Assembly (NCBI GenBank): GCA_011525915.1
Contig: WYBM01000084.1
Location: 1 to 44,805 of the forward strand
Source: Ardenticatenaceae bacterium
GTDB taxonomy: Bacteria > Chloroflexota > Anaerolineae > Promineifilales > Promineifilaceae
Length of the DNA: 44,805 nucleotides
Reading direction: 5' to 3'
The notes below the pieces were generated by a model. That model ran no database searches. It saw nothing but the letters and a program-made list of their open reading frames with translations, and was not told where the DNA came from. Shown piece by piece: positions 18,252 through 25,857 of the stretch (position 1 is its first letter; every line of letters begins with the position of its first letter). The position numbers and the translations under genes are program-made.

Positions 18252-19346
18252 TTATGCCGTAGGCAGGTGAATTGTCACAGCCGTGCGCTTTTTGGGCACA
18301 CTGTTGATGTGAAGTGTACCCTCATATAAAGCTGTCAGGCTTTGCGCAATAATCAACCCCAGACCGCTCCCCTCTTGTCCAAAAAGCTTTCGTTCAAACT
18401 GCATATACGCCCCCACATTGGCAATTTGCTCTGCCGTCATCCCTCGACCCAAATTTGTAATGGTTAGCACATAGTCGCCCGCTTTGCGCCGCGTAGACAC
18501 ATGAACCGGCGTGCCTGGTTCCGAAAACTTAAAGGCGTTATCCACCAGTTCAGACACTATTTTTTCAAAATCATCGGCATTAATACGTGCTGTCGGTACG
18601 TGGCGAAGTTGTAATTGTAAGTCGGCCCGACGGCCGTGTTTATCTGCCCGTAGCATGGCATACTCTTGCACATGATAATCAGGCCTCACAGTTCGGCTTT
18701 GTTGCCGCAATAGTGCTACCTCGGCCTCATTGTGCATCCGCGTTTGAATACGCGCATAAAGCAGAAAATTTTCAATGAGATGCTGCAGGCGCTCGGCCGA
18801 CTCATAAATCATATGGGCATTCTCTGAAACGGCTTCAGCAGTCAACCCCTGCACCTCAAATAACATTTGGGCGCAAGCCATGACTGTCGTCAGGGGGGTG
18901 CGCAGTTCAACCGGTAACATCCGCGACACCGTGGCCCGTAAAATTTCTATCTTCTTGTTACTATCCTCGACAATCATTGCCCGTCTTTCTAAACGAGCAT
19001 GGACCGCGTTTAGCAATTCCTCAAGCGTAAATGGTTTTGTTAAAAAGTCATCTGCACCCAGATCCATGCCTTGCCGCATAGCAGCGCGATCAGTTTGCCC
19101 TGTAAGGAAGATAAAGGGTACTAACGCTGTGGCCGGTTCTTCACGAACCTCTGCCAGCAAATCATAACCATCCTTCTTGGGCATACGAATATCGGAGACG
19201 ATCAAGTCAGGAATATGCTGCTTTGCCAGTCGCACACCTTCCACCCCATCACTGGCACTCATCACATCAAAACCGGCATCTGCCAGCGTTTCAGTAATGC
19301 TTTCCCGAAAAGCAAAATCATCTTCAATCACTAAGATTTTAGCCAT
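18252..19346 (-). CDS. Receiver plus degenerate histidine kinase (probable pseudokinase)
   Basis: The product has 364 residues from ATG 19346. The receiver domain (1-120) is complete: EDD 8-10, phosphoacceptor D52 in VSDIRMPKKDG, and the Lys in LTKPF. The second half looks like HisKA-HATPase, but the phosphoacceptor motif reads LPVELRTPL, with Val146 where His is expected. The G1 box reads NLGRG, with Asn298 in place of the adenine-binding Asp. The N-box Asn270 (SELVDNAFKFS) and G2 GSGLGL are kept. It may bind ATP weakly but should not autophosphorylate in the usual way. A role as a phosphate sink, scaffold or allosteric partner of the neighbouring kinases is an inference. It converges on the kinase operon, 65 bases between stops. 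Confidence 0.85.
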   Translation of the reverse strand: MAKILVIEDDFAFRESITETLADAGFDVMSASDGVEGVRLAKQHIPDLIVSDIRMPKKDGYDLLAEVREEPATALVPFIFLTGQTDRAAMRQGMDLGADDFLTKPFTLEELLNAVHARLERRAMIVEDSNKKIEILRATVSRMLPVELRTPLTTVMACAQMLFEVQGLTAEAVSENAHMIYESAERLQHLIENFLLYARIQTRMHNEAEVALLRQQSRTVRPDYHVQEYAMLRADKHGRRADLQLQLRHVPTARINADDFEKIVSELVDNAFKFSEPGTPVHVSTRRKAGDYVLTITNLGRGMTAEQIANVGAYMQFERKLFGQEGSGLGLIIAQSLTALYEGTLHINSVPKKRTAVTIHLPTA

Positions 19347-19372
19347 GGTCGCACTTCCCTCATACGATTCAT

Positions 19373-19447
19373 TCAGCAACTAAACATCCCGAACAGCATC
19401 ATACGTATTAAGTCAATCATATAATGGTTCAGGCCACAACTCAACAT
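19373..19447 (-). CDS. Possible leader peptide upstream of the receiver gene
   Basis: A very strong Shine-Dalgarno sequence AAGGAGG (19459-19465, minus strand) stands 11 bases before ATG 19447. The frame has 24 codons, starts MLSCGLNHYM and ends FSC-TGA at 19373, 26 bases before the start of the receiver gene. The peptide is hydrophobic, with two Cys and five Met. It could couple translation to the downstream gene, or it could be chance use of a stray ribosome site. Confidence 0.35.
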   Translation of the reverse strand: MLSCGLNHYMIDLIRMMLFGMFSC

Positions 19448-19465
19448 GCAAATCACCACCTCCTT

Positions 19466-19846
19466 ATCGACCCGATATCACAGTTCCGTGGGCCTGGCTG
19501 GCACATTCGCAACTGTCGTCCCGGCACCCTGCCTGACCTGGCAACAGCAAGGACCTGGGAGCAAAACCATGCCTTCTCATGACGGGTTTTGCACAAAAGA
19601 TCTGTGCTCTTGGCCCCGTTCAGTACCTAAGTCCTGTTAAATTTGGCCGTTTTTTTCAGTTTCCGTCAGATTTATCGTGAGTTTTTCATGGGTATAATGG
19701 AGTATAAATAAATAAGCATTGTATTGTAAGTATTCATTTATTTCTTAATTGATAAGTATCGGGTTTATAGGAGCACAGTTGTATCGGTAGTAAGCATCCA
19801 AACCCCCCATCATAGTTTCCACATACATAATTAAAGGAGTTTTAGG
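19466..19846. other. Intergenic region upstream of secreted protein
   Basis: No gene is supported here. A TATAAT at 19693-19698 may be the -10 of the next gene, without a good -35. The region 19700-19780 is AT-rich. The ribosome site AAAGGAG at 19833-19839 serves the following ORF. Confidence 0.4.
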
Positions 19847-22480
19847 ATGCACACCAGAAGCAAAGCACTTCTATTAGTTCACGCTGTCTTTTTTATCTTT
19901 ATCGGCTTTTCTTTTTCAAAGTCTGTTGTGGCTGCAGCACCCAATACTGCTGATGATTTTTCCCGCCAGCCTCTCCATGAGAAAGCCTTTTTAAGCAGCC
20001 AATCGAATCGTTCCCTTGAACAATCCGGTTCCCTCATCTGCAACAGCACCGTAGATTTTGAAACAGGTATCCCCACTGATTGGCAGGTAGTAGATAACAC
20101 CGGTGGGTCAGGCATTATCTGGGCAACAACGGCCGCACCGGCTTGCGGGCCTGGTAATGTGACCGGCGGTTTGGGTGAAGCCGCCTGTGCCGACAGCAAC
20201 GCAGCCGGTCCGCCGCCCACTCCCTATAATACAGAGTTGGTGTCGCCTTCCTTTAATCTGAGCACATACAGCACGGCCACCTTGAGCTTCGCGGCCACTT
20301 ACGATGACTTTAATCCCGGAAATAGCGATCGGTTTAAGGTGGATGTGTGGAACGGCGCTGCGTGGACAACTGAATTAAGCTGGAACGAAGACCACTTTCA
20401 GGAAAATGTTAGCCTGGACCTGTCTACCTATCTTGGTTTAAGCAATGTGCAGGTTCGTTTCCATTATTTTGGCAACGGCTGGGACCGGTACGTTCAGGTA
20501 GATGACATATCCCTGTCTTGTGTCTCCATTTACCAACCAGCCATTAACGTATCCACCACCAGTTTGACCAGCGGCCAGGCACCAGACAGCCAGGTTACAC
20601 AGACATTGACCATCAGCAATACTGGCACGGCCGACCTGGTTTGGAGCATCTCAGAAGACACCTTATCACGGCCGTTCCCCCAAACCTACACCGCCTTCTC
20701 TTCGGTTGATTTATCGGGCACAAAAACACGGGCCGCTAATGGGCGGGAAATCACCTCCTTGCAACTGCAGGCTTATGGTAGCCGCAAAGCCCCCCCCCGT
20801 CTCCCTGTCCTCGCTAACAATACACTGTATGAGCAAACAGATAATGTGCATCTTCTGGCCGCTAACTCACAAGTCTATAGAGAAGCTCTGGCGACCTACA
20901 ATAACCAGGCAGCAGACGATTTTATCATACCAGCATCGGATGGGGCCTGGTTTATTAACACGATAGAAGTTGCAGGGCAATATTACAACGGTCGTGGGTC
21001 GATGCCCTTTGTTGACCTCTTTTTCTACCAGAATAACGGCGGCCTGCCCGGCACTCTGGTCTATAGTGCCACCGGCATAGTTCCAACGGCTGATGTAGAC
21101 GGGCAGTTACTCGTTGACTTACCCACCCCTGCTTACCTGACAGCCGGCACGTACTGGGTATCTGTCCGGGCCAACATGAATTTTAGAGGTGCGGGGCAGT
21201 GGGGCTGGCAACAACGTACCACCCAATCTAACAATCCGGCAGCGTGGGTCAACCCCGGTGATGGATTTGTCACCGGCTGTACCACCTGGGCCCCATTGCA
21301 AAGCTGCATGGCCGTGGCCCCTGACCTCATCTTCCGCTTGCTGGGCACAGTAGACACCGCATGTGATATCCCGCAAGATTTACCCTGGCTGTCACTCTCT
21401 CCAGACAGTGGCACCACGATGTCTAACACCAATACAACAGTCGATATTATCTTTGACACGACCGGGTTGTCTACAGGCATCTACACGGGCACCTTGTGCA
21501 TTCATAGCAATGACCTGACCACACCACGCGTTCAGGTGCCGGTGACGGTTACGGTTTGCCAGCCTCCTACGGCCGTAAGCGACCTGGCCATCTACCAAGA
21601 CAATGATAACAACGCAATTTTAACCTGGACAGGTACCGGGGCCGATTATTATGAAGTTCATCGCAGTCTGGATGATCCTTACTTCACCCCTGATGCCGGC
21701 ACCCTCGTCTATACCACCACGCTTACCACATTCACAGATGCTGGGATCATCGGCGACCTGACCGCAAACTATTACTATACGGTTGTGGCCGCAAATACCT
21801 GTCATGGGCAGCAAGTCACTTCCATGCAAAGCTCCAACCGCACGGCCGTTTTTAACTACAAGTTAGAACCAGGTACCGCCGGACAAAAGAAATACAATCC
21901 CATCGCCATGCCTATTGGTGCCCAGGATAGCTTCGCCGCTCGGGGTTTACCGTTTAATGCCCAGGGCTTACTTAATTATGTTGGGCCATCTGCTTCTCAG
22001 GTAGCCATGTTAAATGCCAATACCCAGGGATTAGATTTTTGGGACGGCACGCTAGGATTTGGCATTGTAGGCGGGGTTTTCACCACCACCCCCTTCCCCT
22101 TAACCGTCGGCAGCCCTTACATGATTTTACTGAATGCAACAGCGCCGGCCTCCCTGACATTTGTGGGCCACGTACCAACCCCAGGCACAAAAACCTTCAC
22201 CCTTGTAGGCAGCGGCACGTGCACTTATAATGAAATAGCCATCCCTTTGCACCATACAGAACTAACCAATGGCATACAACTGGCGGCATCTATTGGTAAT
22301 GTCACCAAGGTGGCGAAGTTAAATGCCGCCAGCCAGGCTTTAGACTTGTGGGATGTTACTTTGGGGTCTGGCATTATTGATGGCATCTTCACAACAAACC
22401 CGGACGATTTTGTGGTAGAAATAGGGCATGCTTATAGAGTGTGCGTTACACCGGCTGGGAACGGTACCATATGGCCATAA
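19847..22480 (+). CDS. Large secreted multidomain protein (MAM-like, Ig-like, FN3)
   Basis: The product has 877 residues and begins with a Sec signal peptide (about 1-31, cleavage near VAA-APN). Residues about 55-228 form a jelly-roll domain of MAM/lectin type (FETGIPTDW...VDDISLSC). Two BACON/ASH-like Ig segments follow (about 232-275 and 508-575, with LPWLSLSPDSGTT), with a separate beta domain between them. A fibronectin-III-like domain spans about 576-665. The C-terminus holds two tandem repeats of about 85 residues, for example VAMLNANTQGLDFWDGTLG and VAKLNAASQALDLWDVTLG. No membrane anchor or sorting signal is visible at the end. It is probably an extracellular adhesion or matrix protein; no catalytic motif is seen. 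The ribosome site AAAGGAG is eight bases before ATG. Confidence 0.8.
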   Translation: MHTRSKALLLVHAVFFIFIGFSFSKSVVAAAPNTADDFSRQPLHEKAFLSSQSNRSLEQSGSLICNSTVDFETGIPTDWQVVDNTGGSGIIWATTAAPACGPGNVTGGLGEAACADSNAAGPPPTPYNTELVSPSFNLSTYSTATLSFAATYDDFNPGNSDRFKVDVWNGAAWTTELSWNEDHFQENVSLDLSTYLGLSNVQVRFHYFGNGWDRYVQVDDISLSCVSIYQPAINVSTTSLTSGQAPDSQVTQTLTISNTGTADLVWSISEDTLSRPFPQTYTAFSSVDLSGTKTRAANGREITSLQLQAYGSRKAPPRLPVLANNTLYEQTDNVHLLAANSQVYREALATYNNQAADDFIIPASDGAWFINTIEVAGQYYNGRGSMPFVDLFFYQNNGGLPGTLVYSATGIVPTADVDGQLLVDLPTPAYLTAGTYWVSVRANMNFRGAGQWGWQQRTTQSNNPAAWVNPGDGFVTGCTTWAPLQSCMAVAPDLIFRLLGTVDTACDIPQDLPWLSLSPDSGTTMSNTNTTVDIIFDTTGLSTGIYTGTLCIHSNDLTTPRVQVPVTVTVCQPPTAVSDLAIYQDNDNNAILTWTGTGADYYEVHRSLDDPYFTPDAGTLVYTTTLTTFTDAGIIGDLTANYYYTVVAANTCHGQQVTSMQSSNRTAVFNYKLEPGTAGQKKYNPIAMPIGAQDSFAARGLPFNAQGLLNYVGPSASQVAMLNANTQGLDFWDGTLGFGIVGGVFTTTPFPLTVGSPYMILLNATAPASLTFVGHVPTPGTKTFTLVGSGTCTYNEIAIPLHHTELTNGIQLAASIGNVTKVAKLNAASQALDLWDVTLGSGIIDGIFTTNPDDFVVEIGHAYRVCVTPAGNGTIWP

Positions 22481-22503
22481 ACCTTGGCTTCACAAGGTTT
22501 ATT

Positions 22504-22537
22504 TTGACGATTGGCAGCCTTATCTGCCAATCGTCAA
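22504..22537. terminator. Perfect hairpin between two secreted-protein genes
   Basis: A 14-base-pair stem (22504-22517 with 22524-22537) has a six-base loop. It follows the stop of the 877-residue gene by 23 bases and ends six bases before the next ATG. There is no T-run. It may end the upstream transcript or hide the start of the downstream gene. Confidence 0.5.
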
Positions 22538-22543
22538 CCCTGC

Positions 22544-23356
22544 ATGATGAGGAAACAATTTCTACCACTGTCTGGCGTAGCCCGGGGTGCAGCCTCGTCC
22601 ACAAAAGGGTGTGCCTTTTATGTTCAGCTGGCGCTTATCCTTACACTTCTTTTACTCAGGGCTACGGATGTTTCCGCCCAGGCAAGTGGCAGCGTAGAAC
22701 ATGATACCTGGGTAGACAGCTCCCCCACAAATTATGATGACAATGGCCAATTACGCATGATTTCCACAAACGCCGGCGCATCTTGCACGGCTGCCATTGG
22801 CACTTTGATTCAAAAAGATGTCTCCTTAGCTTCAGGCCCCACGGTCGGCACGGTGACCCTGGATGTGGTTGTTAACAACAACGCCGTTGGCGGCTCTGTG
22901 ACGCTCGAGTTGTTTGAAGCTACTGCCGACTTCAATGAAACAACGGCCGTCGGCCCTTTGTCTGGTTGGGTCGGCCCCTCTTTAAACTCGACGGTCAACC
23001 TGGATGCATCAACCCCTGCCGGCGCCACATTAACCTTCCCCTCCTCGGCGGCACTGGTGGCCTATGTGCAAAATGCCATGGATGGTGATGGGAATGCCAG
23101 CTTTTTGATCCAGATGACATCTTGCCCTGTTGGCGGCCACACACTAGACCTGGATGAACGAGAAACCGGCACTGCCCCCGTTCTGAATCTGCAATCCCCC
23201 ACGGCCGTACACCTTGTCAGCATGGGCACAACCCATACGGCCCAAACCAACATGCGGCGCCTATTCATCGCTGGTGTTATCCTTCTGGGGGCTGTTACGG
23301 CCGTGCTGCGTGTCCGGGCCAGACGCCACACCGTTGATAGTCTGCAAGAAAGCTAA
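22544..23356 (+). CDS. Cell-surface protein with DNRLRE-like domain and C-terminal anchor
   Basis: The product has 270 residues from ATG 22544 (ATG 22547 is equally possible); a TTG at 22511 inside the hairpin is less likely. A signal peptide (hydrophobic core about 25-42, cleavage near VSA-QAS) leads into a beta domain of about 160 residues. Its pattern (TWVDSSPTNYDDNGQLRM at the start, FLIQMTS...DLDERETGTAPVLNL at the end) is like DNRLRE/CBM-type domains of bacterial surface proteins. The C-terminus has one membrane helix (FIAGVILLGAVTAVL) followed by an Arg-rich tail, typical of a stop-transfer or sorting signal. No ribosome site is visible. It may be translated with the preceding secreted protein. 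Confidence 0.65.
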   Translation: MMRKQFLPLSGVARGAASSTKGCAFYVQLALILTLLLLRATDVSAQASGSVEHDTWVDSSPTNYDDNGQLRMISTNAGASCTAAIGTLIQKDVSLASGPTVGTVTLDVVVNNNAVGGSVTLELFEATADFNETTAVGPLSGWVGPSLNSTVNLDASTPAGATLTFPSSAALVAYVQNAMDGDGNASFLIQMTSCPVGGHTLDLDERETGTAPVLNLQSPTAVHLVSMGTTHTAQTNMRRLFIAGVILLGAVTAVLRVRARRHTVDSLQES

Positions 23357-23404
23357 ACAGCCAAATTTTTTACAGCCCAGCAAACAGTTCAGGCGGTTAT
23401 AAAA

Positions 23405-25471
23405 ATGAAGCGCCACATTTACCTGGAAGACATTCCCCTGGATGAAGCCAGGGCCGCATTTCAGGCAGCCCTGGCGGCAGCCGGGTTAGCAAGACCATTA
23501 GCCACGGAAAACGTACCATTGGCGGCCGCCAACGGCCGTACCACTGCCGCTGCCATCTGGGCCAGGCTCTCCTCTCCCCATTACCATGCCAGCGCTATGG
23601 ATGGCTATGCCCTGCGCGCCCAAGACACCATCACCGCCAGCGAAACCAACCCCCTGTGCCTGACGTTGGCGACCCATTTTGACCCAGACACGGCCGACCC
23701 TGGCTTGCGCCCGGCCGCGGCGGTCAACACCGGTCATCCCCTGCCCGCCTGGGCCAACACCGTGGTCATGATTGAACACACACAGTTGGTGACAGATGAC
23801 CACGGCCGTGAGGCCATTGAAATCCGTGCCTCCTTGCCACCATGGACACACGTGCGCGCCCTGGGGGAAGACATGGTAGCCACCGAACTGGTGCTGCCGG
23901 CCAACCATACCCTGCGCCCCGTAGACCTGGGGGCGCTGGCTGGTTCCGGCCACGCCGCCGTCACCCTGTACCGCCGCCCACGCGTGGCCATCATCCCCAC
24001 CGGCTCTGAACTAGTCACCCCGGAAGACGCCGCCCACTACGGTCTGCAGCCGGGCCAGATCATCGAGTACAACAGCCTGGTGCTGGCCGCGCAGGTGGCC
24101 AATTGGGGCGGCCGCCCCACCCGCTGGCCCATTGTGCCCGATGCGTTTGAGGCCATCCAAACGGCCGTGCGCGCCGCCGCCCAGAACCACGATCTTATTT
24201 TGCTGAATGCTGGCTCTTCGGCCGGCTCTGAAGATTACACCGCCCATGTGGTGCAATCACTGGGCACACTGCTGGTACATGGTGTGGCTGTGCGGCCAGG
24301 GCACCCGGTGATTTTAGGCATGATAGGCATTACAGATCGACCATCAGAAACTGAAGACGCACAAAGTCCATTACCCACCAACCATCACCCGTCGCACGTT
24401 CCCATCATCGGCGTACCCGGCTACCCGGTGAGTGCTGCCCTGACCGGCGAGATTTTTGTAGAACCACTGCTGGCACGCTGGCGGGGGCAGGCGCCGCACC
24501 AACCATTGACGCTGGCCGCCACCCTGACTCGTAAAGTTGTCTCCCATACCGGTGACGATGATCTTGTGCGCGTGGCTGTGGGAAAAGTGGGGGAACGGGT
24601 GCTGGCTGCGCCCATCAGCCGCGGCGCGGGCGTCATCTCTTCGCTGGTGCGGGCCGATGGCCTGGTGCGCATTCCCCGTTTTAGTGAGGGCGCAGACGCC
24701 GGCACGGCCGTAACCGTCCACCTCTATCGTTCGCCGCACGACATAGAGAACACGATTCTGGCAATTGGCAGCCATGACCTGACACTGGACCTGCTGGCCC
24801 AATTCCTGGCCGAAGCCGGCGGCGACACTGCTGGTAGACGGCGATTAACCTCAGCCAATGTAGGCAGCCTGGGCGGGTTGGTCACCTTGCGGCGCGGTGA
24901 AGCACATCTGGCCGGGTCACACTTGCTAGACCCCCAAACAGGTGAATACAACATCAGTTATGTCAAGCAGTATCTGCCTCACCAGGCCATTGCCCTGGTC
25001 ACGTTCGTGGGGCGGGAACAGGGCTGGATCGTACCTCCGGGCAACCCCAAGGGGTTGGCCATCTGGGCTGATGCGGCCCGCCCAGATATACACCTTGTCA
25101 ACCGGCAGCGCGGCGCAGGTACACGTGTGCTGCTTGATTACGAAGTAGGCAAGCTGGGCATCACCCCAGAACAGATACAGGGTTACGGCCGTGAAGAATA
25201 CACCCATCTGGCCGTGGCTGCCGCTGTCGCTTCTGGCGCTGCCGACACTGGCCTGGGCATCCGCGCCGCAGCCCGCGCCCTGGAACTGGACTTTGTGCCT
25301 CTAGCCCATGAACAATATGACCTGGTCATTCCCCGACCCTATTTTGAAAGCGACCTGCTGCGGCCGTTGCTGGATTTGCTGCATCATGATGGTTTCAAAA
25401 CGGCCGTGGCCGCCCTTCCCGGTTATGACGTTCACCTGATGGGCCAGGTAACCTTTCTCCCCACTGCTTAA
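23405..25471 (+). CDS. moeA: Molybdopterin molybdenumtransferase MoeA fused to a binding-protein-like domain
   Basis: The product has 688 residues. The first part (about 1-420) is MoeA, which inserts molybdate into adenylylated molybdopterin. It has the early signature HYHASAMDGYALRA, the catalytic-domain motif NAGSSAGSEDYT, VRPGHPVILGM and GVPGYPVSAALTGE. The second part (about 450-688) resembles a type-2 periplasmic-binding-protein domain of the kind fused to MoeA or ModE-like proteins (AIGSHDLTLDLLAQFL at its start, VNRQRGAGTRVLLDY within). It probably senses or delivers an oxyanion ligand. This fused form is known in several bacterial phyla. A short low-similarity insertion (about 315-335) interrupts the MoeA part. 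No other molybdenum gene is adjacent. ATG 23405 has no strong ribosome site. Confidence 0.88.
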   Translation: MKRHIYLEDIPLDEARAAFQAALAAAGLARPLATENVPLAAANGRTTAAAIWARLSSPHYHASAMDGYALRAQDTITASETNPLCLTLATHFDPDTADPGLRPAAAVNTGHPLPAWANTVVMIEHTQLVTDDHGREAIEIRASLPPWTHVRALGEDMVATELVLPANHTLRPVDLGALAGSGHAAVTLYRRPRVAIIPTGSELVTPEDAAHYGLQPGQIIEYNSLVLAAQVANWGGRPTRWPIVPDAFEAIQTAVRAAAQNHDLILLNAGSSAGSEDYTAHVVQSLGTLLVHGVAVRPGHPVILGMIGITDRPSETEDAQSPLPTNHHPSHVPIIGVPGYPVSAALTGEIFVEPLLARWRGQAPHQPLTLAATLTRKVVSHTGDDDLVRVAVGKVGERVLAAPISRGAGVISSLVRADGLVRIPRFSEGADAGTAVTVHLYRSPHDIENTILAIGSHDLTLDLLAQFLAEAGGDTAGRRRLTSANVGSLGGLVTLRRGEAHLAGSHLLDPQTGEYNISYVKQYLPHQAIALVTFVGREQGWIVPPGNPKGLAIWADAARPDIHLVNRQRGAGTRVLLDYEVGKLGITPEQIQGYGREEYTHLAVAAAVASGAADTGLGIRAAARALELDFVPLAHEQYDLVIPRPYFESDLLRPLLDLLHHDGFKTAVAALPGYDVHLMGQVTFLPTA

Positions 25472-25857
25472 GTACCCAAGAATTTTTATGGCCCTGTGGA
25501 CGGTCAGGCACAAGGGCCGTCTCTACCAACATCGCTTCCACTGTCATCGCTGGCTCCCTCCCCCGTTTACCATCAACGTGTGTTTTAAAGTGATCAGTTA
25601 GGCGTTCTTCCGGACTGACAACTGGACACTGACAACTGAACACTGATAACTGATTACCCGGCAAAAGTCCAAAGCCACCTTTGAACGACCCCTTAGTACC
25701 TTCTTACCATGACCCTCTGCTTATAGGCGTGAAGGCTGCGTGAATATACAATTTTCATAAAAGTATGCGCCCGTGCCGTTAGGGCGTGGCTGCCGCACGG
25801 CGTCACAGGTTCTCAGCAGCCCCTATAGATCAGACAAACTAAAAAGTTGAGGAAGAC
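25472..25857. other. Gene-free region with a repeat relic
   Basis: No coding gene is seen. The stretch 25591-25656 is rich in ACTGATAACTG/ACTGACAACTG words. GAGGA lies seven bases before ATG 25858 and serves the next gene. Confidence 0.45.
25591..25656. repeat. Dispersed ATCAGT/ACTGAT element, degenerate copy
   Basis: TGATCAGTTAGG on the left faces GACTGACAACTGGACACTG and ACTGATAACTGATTAC on the right. It shares vocabulary and intergenic placement with the elements at 8218, 34211 and 42902, but its symmetry is poorer. Confidence 0.5.

Noticed and set aside
23405..25471. MoeA plus binding-protein fusion as a novelty
   Set aside because: This architecture is already known in several phyla, so it is annotated but not claimed as new.
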